From positions 2,258,501 through 2,322,500 of the forward strand of contig CM032230.1 of NCBI GenBank assembly GCA_019009955.1: a stretch of DNA of 64,000 bases, in the 5' to 3' direction. Within the stretch, counting starts at the first letter, position 1, and each line of letters begins with the position of its first letter. The position numbers and the translations under genes are program-made. Shown one piece after another: positions 24,749-35,165 of this stretch. This stretch comes from Riptortus pedestris (taxonomy: Eukaryota; Arthropoda; Insecta; Hemiptera; Alydidae). Below the pieces are notes generated by a model, which was not told where the DNA came from, searched no databases, and saw nothing but the letters and a program-made list of their open reading frames with translations.

Positions 24749-24750
<2 letters not shown>
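24541..24750 (+). mobile_element. tRNA-derived SINE, copy S2
   Basis: It opens GGGTTAGCCATGCGAGTTAA (A-box region), with a decayed B-box 'ggcgacttctattcttgcct'. It continues through 'ttatttagtgacgaaattca', 'ggtaacctgtagataaccc' and a 'gttaataaatgataataa' end. TA arrays flank it on both sides, suggesting insertion into TA or growth of TA from its tail. Confidence 0.88.

Positions 24751-24751
<1 letters not shown>

Positions 24752-24799
<48 letters not shown>
24752..24799. repeat. (TA)n microsatellite
   Basis: About 24 TA units between the SINE S2 tail and the next retroposon. Confidence 0.97.
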
Positions 24800-24800
<1 letters not shown>

Positions 24801-25622
24801 TAGCTCAGATACCCGGCTTCGCCCGGGAATTCATTTGAGGCTGAATGGTGATGATACTTTTTGGCAAGGCTTGACTTTGCACAATATTTTGACATTTACC
24901 CATCCCAGTGTTATACGGGTTAATACCCATCGTTTCTGTGGATTTGTTAATAATAAAATTAATTTTTTATGTAAGACTTCACTGTCCTCCATATTGTCAT
25001 ATTTCCCGTTTCCTGTGCATTGTGCATAGATTTGAATTATTAAGGACAAAATATTAACATACATTAAAATTAATTTTTCCAGGTGCTGTACCTGGTAGTT
25101 CATATTGAAAAGAATTGTTGAGCAAATTTCTCTAAATAACAAAATAAACAACTTTTGTTATGTGCATATTTGCCGAAACCCCAATAAGAAACGAAATATC
25201 ACTATTATTAATTTCAGGCCTCCCTTATAACCCCCACCCTGCCCGTCCCTAGAAATGTTAGTATGGCTGAATATAAGGAAGGCGTTAGTGCTAATTGACA
25301 TACCGAGTTTGGTTTAGTTCGTTTGAGTTTTTAGCGTATATCTCGTTTATAATTCGGTATACGACAAAAGTGAATATGATAAAAGTTACTCTAAATAACA
25401 AAATAAACAACTTTTGTTATGTTCATATATGCGAAAAACCAATTGGAAAAGAAATATTGCTAATTTTAATTTCAGGCCTCCCTTATAACCCCCACTCCTG
25501 TTCGTCTCAGAGGATATTAAAATAAACTAAAGTCTAAGTTGGGCTAGTAGTAATATACATACCAAGTTTCATAAAATTCGGTTCAGCCGTTTATGCGTGA
25601 AAAGGTAACAAACAAACAAACA
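24800..25622 (+). mobile_element. Non-coding retroposon with AAAC tail
   Basis: It starts 'ctagctcagatacccggctt', next to a TA array. It ends 'ttcataaaattcggttcagc' followed by an AAAC-type run (25607-25622). This head-and-tail style is widespread in invertebrate non-LTR-derived repeats, but I cannot name the clade. Inside, a segment of about 120 bp (25131-25255 and 25388-25512) occurs twice with period 257. No reverse transcriptase frame is present. Confidence 0.6.
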
Positions 25623-25731
25623 AATAAACAGACACCAAAGAAACAAAATGCAGTTATGGTGTCTATGACATGTGAAACGAAAAGTTATCGTGAAATTTCG
25701 CGAAAAAAATCAATGTACAGACAGAGGTTAC

Positions 25732-25736
<5 letters not shown>

Positions 25737-25810
<74 letters not shown>
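25737..25810. repeat. (TA)n microsatellite
   Basis: About 37 TA units. Confidence 0.97.
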
Positions 25811-25813
<3 letters not shown>

Positions 25814-26064
25814 AGGTGGTAGCAAAAAGTAATAACACGAAAAAAAAAGCTCTCTGCTAAAAATTCATTCATTGGGGTAAAACAGCCGAGAACGACAAAT
25901 CAAACACTAGGATTCAAGCTAAGAAACCACCTCTGCCGGTGGAAATCAAGAACCCCCCCCCCAAGCTGCAAATGTCAAGAAGGTAAGATAAGTATGTTTA
26001 GATTAACCTCAAAACATTTATATTTAATATTTATGAAATTTATAAATATTTCATAAATTAGACA
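25811..26064. other. Spacer upstream of the R2-like element
   Basis: No feature recognised. A C run lies at 25953-25961. The 5' UTR of the R2-like element may start here, but its boundary is not visible. Confidence 0.4.
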
Positions 26065-28137
26065 ATGCCAGATGAACAATCTGTCATCGTGGAAGACTCT
26101 ATACTTTGCGAAATATGTAATAAATTTTATACACGAAGAGGGATAAATAGACAAAGCAAGAAGCAATGTTACAGGATTAAATATTGATACTTCTGATAAA
26201 TGCCAAATATGTGGAAAATTATATAAATGCGTAAAAATTCATCTTAGTAAGCCGCACCCAGAAGAATACAGGAAGACACTGGCTGGGATATCAGAATCTA
26301 ATCCCATGTGAATATTGATAAGGTTAATCTAGACAGATCACATGACAATAACCCAAATGATATTATTAGCAATTGGGAAATAAAGTTCAACAATTTAATA
26401 TTAAGTGAAAGAAATGACAACCTCTTTCAGAATTCACTTATCGAGTTTGTCAATTGGTTACGGACAAGCCAAATGAATGGCAAAGGTCCAATTCATCCAG
26501 CTACAAAATATTTCCAAACGAGACAAAGACGCAAAGATAACCCGGATAACTGTGGAACAGGTACCGATGGAATATACGTAAGAACTATCCGCGACACTAA
26601 ATGCTACAATGTTCTTACATCCATAGCCGACTATATGCTGAAATGAAGCTTTGTTCAGGAGTGCCTGAAGGTTGGAAGGACTGTTCTCATACATAAGTCT
26701 GGTGACAAAGACAACATCTCCAATTATCGCCCAATAACAATTTTCTCTGTCATAAGAAGGATTATAGAAAGGGCATTGGACAAGAAATTAAGGCGATATT
26801 TAGAGCTATCAACTCACCAGAGAGGATTTACTTCGTGCCCAGGCACATTCATTAATTCTTCTATAATTAAAGGCTGCATTCAAGACGCTAAAAGAAGAAA
26901 AAACGATTGCTGTATTGTGCTTCTGGATGATACAAAGGCTTTCGATACCATTGGGCATGAGCATATCAAGAAATGTTTGTCTACACACCCCATTCCACAA
27001 AATTTAAAAGATTTTTTTCTTCAACTAATAGGAGGGAACAAATTAAGCATCATAGGCCCTTCAAAGCAGAACAGAATACCCATCGATGTTAAGAAAGGTG
27101 TAGCCTAGAGTGCGCCACTATCTCCAGTAATATTTAACGCTGCAATAGATTTTATTCTCCAAGAACTGCCTGAAAATGAAATTGCAACTGCTTACGGTTA
27201 CCCACTTGTAAATGGCTTACCAAATCTTACAGTTTGTGGCTTTGCAGTCGATTTTGCTATTATAGCAAGGGATGAAGAGTCTGCTGAACATTTACTGGGC
27301 CTTGCAGTGGATTGCCTTGATAAAATTGGGCTGGAAATAAACAATAACAAGTGTAAGGGCATCAAAATTGAGAAGGGCATTCTGAAAAAAGATATTATTT
27401 CAACAATTGATAGCATTAAAATTGATTCCATAGGTGACAAGGAAAAAATAAAATATCTTGGAATTAATTTTGAAGAATAGAAAAGACTTGACGAACCAAA
27501 TATAATAGATACACTTGTTAATAAGTTAAACTTACTTTGTTCCAGCCCTTTAATGAAGGCAGATCAAAAACTGAATATTATAAATCAGTATATATGGCCC
27601 ACTATAATTTATCCACTCCAATGTGCCCCTCCTAAAGACCTAAAGTCATCGTTTCTTGTGAAAATAGACAAAGTCATCAGAAGCTGTAGAAAAGAAATTC
27701 TCTCTCTTCCTTCAGACACTCCTGATACGATGATCTATGCACTAAGAAACTTGCGAAGATTGGGTTTTGTTCAGGGCTGAATGGGAATCATTTCTTCAAC
27801 ATCTCAATATTTGCCTGACAAATCATCTGATGGGTCGTCGAAACGGGCAGACATCGTCATTATCAAAAGAGTAGCAAACGAAGGAGTCATCCTAGATCCC
27901 GCAGTAAGGTTCGAAACCAATATCAACCAGTCAATAGAAGTAGACGAGGAAAAGAGAAAGATTTACGAACCTTGCTGTGGGTACTTCAAGGAAAAATACT
28001 CAGTTGAAAAATGGAGTATTAAAGGCTTACTGATCGCTGCAAGAGGAGCAATATCCCAAAGGACAGCCGAAACTCTAAAAGAACTGGGCTTATCCACGAA
28101 CGACCTCCAGAATTTGTCTACAATCATTATATATTAA
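26065..28137 (+). pseudogene. R2-like non-LTR retrotransposon ORF (zinc finger, RT, restriction-like endonuclease), decayed
   Basis: A single ancestral ORF is recognisable across frames. The start ATG is at 26065. Paired-Cys zinc-finger remnants follow: 'CEICNKFYTRRG', then a shifted frame with 'CQICGKLYKCVKIHLSKPH' (C2H2 type). The RT runs from about 26460 to 27480, with 'TVLIHKSGD', 'NYRPITI', 'HQRGFTSCPG', 'LLDDTKAFDTIGHEHI' and 'APLSPVIFNAAID'. The catalytic FADD box reads FAVD (GTC at 27247-27249). The C-terminus has 'ADIVIIKR..', 'DPAVRFE', 'EEKRKIYEP' and 'WSIKGLLIAARGAIS', matching the restriction-like endonuclease end of R2-group elements. TAG stops at 27106 and 27478 look like CAG-to-TAG changes. 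Frameshifts occur near 26185, 26643-26680 and 27775. No 28S rDNA is visible next to it. The R2 group is clear; the exact family is not. Confidence 0.85.
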
Positions 28138-28284
28138 TAATATATAAGCATTCGGCGAGAATTATAAATTATCATTTATACAAATAAAGGCACGATGCAA
28201 AGCTGCACTCCTTTCCATATGGCCCATCAAAATTTAACAACAAATTTCTTGTTTTAAAAAGAAATATTAAAAAAAAGTGATATT

Positions 28285-28347
<63 letters not shown>
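28138..28347. repeat. AT-rich spacer and (GA)n microsatellite
   Basis: The likely 3' UTR of the R2-like element (28138-28289) runs into a pure GA array at 28290-28347. Confidence 0.8.
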
Positions 28348-28352
<5 letters not shown>

Positions 28353-28964
28353 GTTACAGAGCAACAGGTTAGAGAGAGAGGCTAGCTAACGAGGTTAGAA
28401 AGGCTGAGGGAGTAGCAATGCTCCCCTTTGTGTGTGGGGGGTTAGCTAGTACCTACTTACCCCCCCCCCATACAGAGGTCACCAGGATGAAAGCACTAGC
28501 CCTTACCTCATCCAGGGCCTTTTAGCCATATCCCTACCTCACAGTTACACAGAATTAATTTCAATACCTCACGCAGCTCACAGCATTATTTCCTTTGTGG
28601 CCTCTCTTTTCATCTTCAACTAATTATCTTCCCAGACCATGTGAGACAATCTATTCCTAACAGAATGAGATAAACCATTAGGATAATTAAATTATATTGT
28701 AGAAATAATCATAATCTGGAAGAATATATGAAAAGCTCTTTTACAATAATAATATTGTACTTTTACAATATATTGTATTGTATTATATTGTGATATAATA
28801 TTGGACTTGTTGAGCCATTGTCATTGGAACATAATTAGAAGTAAACAAAATATTTTAAAAAATGCATGAGTAATAATGAATTAAATAAATGTTGTGATAT
28901 ATGACAAAGTGTCCTTCTGAGACAGGAGCCGAGTAGAAAGCCGCCAATCTGGGGGGGGGGAGTA
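28348..28964. other. No supported gene; left flank of 53-bp array
   Basis: Mixed sequence with a C run at 28461-28469 and a run of 10 G at 28951-28960, immediately before the first array unit. Confidence 0.5.
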
Positions 28965-31084
28965 GCCAGCGAGGAGGATGCAAACAGCATGTACAAGCCG
29001 TATATATATGGCCCTCAGCCAGCGAGGAGGATGCAAACAGCATGTACAAGCCGTATATATATGGCCCTCAGCCAGCGAGGAGGATGCAAACAGCATGTAC
29101 AAGCCGTATATATATGGCCCTCAGCCAGCGAGGAGGATGCAAACAGCATGTACAAGCCGTATATGTATGGCCCTCAGCCAGCGAGGAGGATGCAAACAGC
29201 ATGTACAAGCCGTATATTTATGGCCCTCAGCCAGCGAGGAGGATGCAAACAGCATGTACAAGCCGTATATCTATGGCCCTCAGCCAGCGAGGAGGATGCA
29301 AACAGCATGTACAAGCCGTATATATATGGCCCTCAGCCAGCGAGGAGGATGCAAACAGCATGTACAAGCCGTATATATATGGCCCTCAGCCAGCGAGGAG
29401 GATGCAAACAGCATGTACAAGCCGTATATATATGGCCCTCAGCCAGCGAGGAGGATGCAAACAGCATGTACAAGCCGTATATATATGGCCCTCAGCCAGC
29501 GAGGAGGATGCAAACAGCATGTACAAGCCGTATATATATGGCCCTCAGCCAGCGAGGAGGATGCAAACAGCATGTACAAGCCGTATATATATGGCCCTCA
29601 GCCAGCGAGGAGGATGCAAACAGCATGTACAAGCCGTATATATATGGCCCTCAGCCAGCGAGGAGGATGCAAACAGCATGTACAAGCCGTATATGTATGG
29701 CCCTCAGCCAGCGAGGAGGATGCAAACAGCATGTACAAGCCGTATATATATGGCCCTCAGCCAGCGAGGAGGATGCAAACAGCATGTACAAGCCGTATAT
29801 ATATGGCCCTCAGCCAGCGAGGAGGATGCAAACAGCATGTACAAGCCGTATATGTATGGCCCTCAGCCAGCGAGGAGGATGCAAACAGCATGTACAAGCC
29901 GTATATGTATGGCCCTCAGCCAGCGAGGAGGATGCAAACAGCATGTACAAGCCGTATATGTATGGCCCTCAGCCAGCGAGGAGGATGCAAACAGCATGTA
30001 CAAGCCGTATATGTATGGCCCTCAGCCAGCGAGGAGGATGCAAACAGCATGTACAAGCCGTATATATATGGCCCTCAGCCAGCGAGGAGGATGCAAACAG
30101 CATGTACAAGCCGTATATATATGGCCCTCAGCCAGCGAGGAGGATGCAAACAGCATGTACAAGCCGTATATATATGGCCCTCAGCCAGCGAGGAGGATGC
30201 AAACAGCATGTACAAGCCGTATATGTATGGCCCTCAGCCAGCGAGGAGGATGCAAACAGCATGTACAAGCCGTATATGTATGGCCCTCAGCCAGCGAGGA
30301 GGATGCAAACAGCATGTACAAGCCGTATATGTATGGCCCTCAGCCAGCGAGGAGGATGCAAACAGCATGTACAAGCCGTATATATATGGCCCTCAGCCAG
30401 CGAGGAGGATGCAAACAGCATGTACAAGCCGTATATATATGGCCCTCAGCCAGCGAGGAGGATGCAAACAGCATGTACAAGCCGTATATATATGGCCCTC
30501 AGCCAGCGAGGAGGATGCAAACAGCATGTACAAGCCGTATATGTATGGCCCTCAGCCAGCGAGGAGGATGCAAACAGCATGTACAAGCCGTATATATATG
30601 GCCCTCAGCCAGCGAGGAGGATGCAAACAGCATGTACAAGCCGTATATGTATGGCCCTCAGCCAGCGAGGAGGATGCAAACAGCATGTACAAGCCGTATA
30701 TGTATGGCCCTCAGCCAGCGAGGAGGATGCAAACAGCATGTACAAGCCGTATATATATGGCCCTCAGCCAGCGAGGAGGATGCAAACAGCATGTACAAGC
30801 CGTATATATATGGCCCTCAGCCAGCGAGGAGGATGCAAACAGCATGTACAAGCCGTATATATATGGCCCTCAGCCAGCGAGGAGGATGCAAACAGCATGT
30901 ACAAGCCGTATATATATGGCCCTCAGCCAGCGAGGAGGATGCAAACAGCATGTACAAGCCGTATATATATGGCCCTCAGCCAGCGAGGAGGATGCAAACA
31001 GCATGTACAAGCCGTATATATATGGCCCTCAGCCAGCGAGGAGGATGCAAACAGCATGTACAAGCCGTATATGTATGGCCCTCA
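28965..31084 (+). repeat. 53-bp tandem array, 40 units
   Basis: The unit begins GCCAGCGAGGAGGATGCAAA and includes 'cagcatgtacaagccg' and 'tatggccctca'. Starts are spaced exactly 53 bp from 28965 to 31085, giving 40 whole units. By eye the only variable site is the base in TATATNTATGG: A in 25 units, G in 13, T in unit 5, C in unit 6. The unit is about 51% GC, in contrast to its AT-rich surroundings. It contains no TAA, TAG or TGA on the plus strand. Because 53 is not divisible by three, all three plus frames stay open for about 700 codons. Those frames are not evidence for a protein. The array ends abruptly in CAGCCATTCAATAAAGCTC. Confidence 0.97.
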
Positions 31085-33943
31085 GCCATTCAATAAAGCT
31101 CACTGGAATCATGGAAATCAACTTTTATGTTCTAATTTATTTTCTGTAATTTTTTTTTCCAAAGTCTCTCTAAATTTCTGACTATATTATAATGTAAAGG
31201 ATTTTTTTTTTTTAAGAAAAAGTCAACATGGAATACGCATCTTGAGGAAATTCGTTCTAATTCATGCTGTCGGTTAATATGGAAGTATTTCATGTGGGAA
31301 GGAAGAGCCTTATGCCATAGTAAATAAATAGTTATCAGATCATTAAAACAACAACCTTGTTATGCCCTTCATTTTGTTGCTATATTCTTGTGAGGAAACA
31401 TAAAAATACCTACGTCAAGCGATTTTGACATTTGTTTGTAGATCTTTAGTTGACATACATAGAAGGATTCCTTCCTCCATCCTCAGGTATTCTCATCTAT
31501 CATCTACTCCTGTAGCCCGCAAACATTGTCATTGATGCACTCATATTCTAATTGTGCCTCAAGGAGACTTCTCTTAAGTATAATCATCCAGCACCCAGAT
31601 TACGAACGTAGAGTACAATGTTCTGCTCTCTCCTCCTTGTAATATTTTCTGTAATATTATAATTTGGGGTCGGGTCGGGTATAAAAATTCTTTCAACTGA
31701 CTAAGAAGGTGGCTAGTATTCAAAAGCTAAATCCTTGAGCAGAGCGGAGGGTCATAAATGCGAGAAGAGCAAAGGTGAAAATGAAAGATAGAAAGAAAAG
31801 GTGAGTGATAAAGGTTTCGAAGGGAGAAGGTTAGTGGAGTAGTTTGTGAGCCGTCGAGATAAAGCCTAGAGGGAGGTTTATTGAGGGTTTATAGGCTCGC
31901 CACTTACTCCTTTATTTCATTTTCATCTTCTCGCTAGTTGCTGGCTACGTGATTCGAATCATCAAAGCGATTCGGGTGCCAAGACCCGGGTTAATAGCTG
32001 CCTACTCCATATCTATCGGCTCTTCTCTATCTATTCTTCTAGCAACTAACTCAGTCATCGACCTTCTATTCATGATGCGAATTCTGAAAAAAAAAATCGA
32101 ATTTCTATCGATACTAACTTGTAGAGGACGAAAATGAGGTAATTCAATATTATGTATACTTATATTTACATAACACTTGCCTGTTAATGCTGTAGAATTG
32201 AAAAAAAAACAAGCATATATAATCAATATTTTAAGAACTTTTAGTTGCTATATGTTTTCTACATACTTTTTCTCTATCTTGAATACTAACCGAAACTTTT
32301 CATTCTTCAATAAATGCTCTATTTTAGTCATTATATTAAATACGAATACACAATAGAAATTCACTCATATTTCCTCAGCGGAAATGTCTTCTTATTCCCT
32401 ACAATGACCTTTCGTTCGCCAATATATGACACTCATAGTCAGTACACCAAAAATAATCTGAAGAAAATGCAAAGTACATAAAATGCAAAGAACTAATTTA
32501 TAATTTTCATTTGTGATCTCATATTTCTTGATTTTTAATATTTTTTTTTTATTTATAACAATTTATTTTCCATAACCAGCCATCATTTTCATATTCTTTT
32601 AAAGTGAGCATTCTAAAACACGAGTTACAATTTGATTTATTTTACAATGAAAGTCAATTTTTTTTTAATTATTCGATAATATATATTATTCTAAAACTGT
32701 CCTTACATTTTTAATTTTGCCACAAATTTGAATAACACTATTTAGTTTCTCATAGATTCTAAGATGGGTTTCTACACAACTGGACTGGAAATTATGAAAC
32801 TAGGCTTATTACGTACACTTATATTTTTTAGGCAGAAGTGGAGTAGGCCCAATCTGGATGGTTCAAAGAGAAAAACATTTTTTATTAGAGTCGTTGTGTG
32901 TGTGCGTGTAGGTTTGTGTGAGCGTGTCTGAGTGTCTGTGAAAAATAACTTATTTTAACATGTTTTCTTCCTAAAAATATTGGCTTTGAATGGGAATATT
33001 TTTACTACAATATTGTACTTAGATTCGATATTATTTAAGTTTAGAATATGGCGATCTATTAATTTTTGGCAACAGTTATTTATTTTCAACATACATGATT
33101 TTTTATTTTCTTAAATGTGATTTAATTTATTTAATATTTCTTTAAGGTTTTCGAAAAAAAAGCTCTATTTTTGCTGAAATGATTATAATTAGCGTTGAGT
33201 TGTTTTTATAGTAGAGTGTATTAGTAGAAAAAAAATGTATCGAGCATATTCATGATTACGTAGACTGAATAATGAGTTCGATCCAACTACATAAAGATGA
33301 GAATTGTAAATATAATTTACATCCATATATGATATTATATGTGAAAGAAGTACACAATATATAAAAAATTTAATATTATATGGCTTTAATAAGGCAAGTT
33401 CCCTTTGGTGCAACTTGAAGTGTTTGCCTGTATCTTTTTTCCTTTTAATTTGAAAGACCCTGCCTGCTGTAGGATAAGAAAGTTTGGTAGTTGGAAGCAC
33501 AACTTGGCCTCAGGAGATATCCTCTCCTGTATTAAGTTTCACAATATCTGCAATTATTTAAATTCCCTTTCTGACAAAGTTCCCACTACTTATATACTTA
33601 GCCTTCTAAGCCCTTAAGTGGTTCATGCCTACACGAAAAATTAGTGAACTCACTTTCACTGGCAAAGTATTTTCATTTCGATAATGAGAAGTAGGGTTGT
33701 TATTACTGGAAGTTAGATAAACATATATTTATATTTTACTAACGAATTTTCTTTGGAGGTAGAAAATATAGGCAACAAGCTTAGACTTAAACCCGGGTAA
33801 TGCAAATAACTTAGTTTGATCAAATTTCTATTTATTAGTAAGTCTTGTATGTGATAAAATACCTCGCATATAATTAAAAAAACACGTCTATTACGCATAA
33901 AATGTATATCGAATATTTTTCCCGGAATATTTCGCGAGATGTT
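31085..33943. other. No supported gene
   Basis: AT-rich sequence with frequent T and A runs. An AATAAA lies at 31094-31099, just after the array. Open frames at 31949-32137 and 33189-33500 have no motifs. Confidence 0.45.
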
Positions 33944-33965
33944 TTAACACTCCAATACACGCGCA

Positions 33966-33980
33966 TCATCTCAGAGATGA
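33966..33980. promoter_or_regulatory. Left subterminal palindrome of PB2
   Basis: TCATCTCAGAGATGA is a perfect palindrome around a central A, next to an ACACGCGC box. It is a likely transposase-binding repeat. Confidence 0.7.
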
Positions 33981-34090
33981 CCAGTTCTGTTTTTTCGTCA
34001 TAAGTTTGATGGAGGTAGTGGAACCAGGTCCCCCTAGTATTCCTCAAGCTCGCCTAGTGTGACAGTTAACTCATCAGAGATCAGTTGATT

Positions 34091-34366
34091 ATGCGAGTGC
34101 AGCTCAGCAATTTGCCACGCACCATGACCTCACGTCTTCGAGAACTCCTTCCCAATGATCAAATACCACCACGAGCTTCAAGCAACTCAGCAGCTACTGA
34201 TGCTGGTGGACGCCAGCGCTGCGGATTTTGCTTGGAAAATAAAACAAAACGATACACCAAATATTCTTGCAAGGAATGTGGCCAATATTTATGTCTGCAA
34301 CACTGTGCCTATTCGTGTGCTCATAGATGTAACGTGGGTGTGGGTAATGAAAGTGATTCAGAGTGA
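34091..34366 (+). CDS. piggyBac transposase Cys-rich C-terminal domain, standalone ORF
   Basis: The frame encodes about 91 residues from ATG at 34091 to TGA at 34364. After a short polar leader ('RLRELLPNDQIPP') it has 'RCGFCLENKTKRYTKYSCKE', then 'CGQYLCLQHC' and a Cys/His-containing tail. This is the cross-brace zinc-binding Cys-rich domain found at the C-terminus of piggyBac transposases, where it binds the subterminal repeats. The DDE catalytic region is absent, and the domain is undisrupted inside a TTAA-flanked element. I infer it is a deletion derivative. Whether it is expressed is unknown. A host-domesticated gene is unlikely, given the element ends. Confidence 0.7.
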   Translation: MRVQLSNLPRTMTSRLRELLPNDQIPPRASSNSAATDAGGRQRCGFCLENKTKRYTKYSCKECGQYLCLQHCAYSCAHRCNVGVGNESDSE

Positions 34367-34783
34367 AATTTAAGTTTAATTTTTTAAAAGCAAGGGTTCT
34401 TGGTTTAATAGTATTTTTTTTATTGGTCATTTCCATTTGTTTGAGTAACTTTCCAAGTTCTAGAAATGAGGCTCAATTGTCAATGTGTTCATACATTTTA
34501 CATTATTATTATGTTCTCTGAAACTATCTTACAAGACTGATAAGAGTTGGGTTCCTAGGTTAACTAGATGATTTACCTTTTGCAAGCCAGTAATAAGAAA
34601 TAAAATTGAAACTAAGCTACCGTGGTAACGGTGTTACAAAAATTTAACATTTTTGAAGATTTATATTCAGATAATTTTTTTCAAATACAAATTTATGATT
34701 TTTTTCATTTATCTATGCACCATTAAACCTGTAAAATTACCAAAAAACAATTATATTATTCACTTTTGACAAATAAGTGAACA

Positions 34784-34800
34784 GTCATCTGACAGATGAC
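34784..34800. promoter_or_regulatory. Right subterminal palindrome of PB2
   Basis: GTCATCTGACAGATGAC is a perfect 17-nt palindrome followed by GCGTGTATT. It is the mirror arrangement of the left end, with the same arms as the left palindrome but a different centre. Confidence 0.7.
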
Positions 34801-34846
34801 GCGTGTATTTATGTTTCACTAGGGGGCCTGTGTATTGGAGTGTTAA

Positions 34847-35165
34847 TAAATATCTAAATCGGGGCGGGTGTCAGTAGGACTAAAAGCTTTATTTAATCAG
34901 TATGTCATTAAATAAATACAGAAAGCGGGAATGAGCCGTCTATCATGTGCATTACGACCAAATACATAACTCACATGGATGGTGAGTCCTCATCATAACA
35001 CGTGAATAAACAGATCATAAATGAAGTGATGCTAAGATGAATTCAAGTTGGTGTCGGCTAGACCCGCCTTGCATTTCCGCTGTGAGAAATTGCATATTCC
35101 CATATGCAGTTGGGAGGTCCTCCTGTCAGGCGTAAGGAACACATCATCATTTGGTTTCGGAGCAG
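34847..35165. other. Spacer between PB2 and the 86-bp array
   Basis: No feature recognised. Confidence 0.45.

Larger units (their letters stand above)
33948..34842 (+). mobile_element. piggyBac-type element with internal deletion (element PB2)
   Basis: TTAA flanks both ends (33944-33947 and 34843-34846). The terminal inverted repeats share CACTCCAATACAC perfectly over 13 bp. Subterminal inverted blocks follow: AATACACGCGC plus a palindrome on the left, and a palindrome plus GCGTGTATT on the right. At 895 bp it is far shorter than an autonomous piggyBac, and it retains only the Cys-rich C-terminal domain of the transposase. The intact ends suggest it could have been mobilised in trans. Confidence 0.92.

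Noticed and set aside
25593..25872. Ile-Tyr repeat proteins on both strands
   Set aside because: They are translations of a TA microsatellite.
28978..31181. Three open frames of 684-730 codons
   Set aside because: They are a by-product of a 53-bp unit that lacks stop trinucleotides. All three frames are equally open, and none shows coding constraint.
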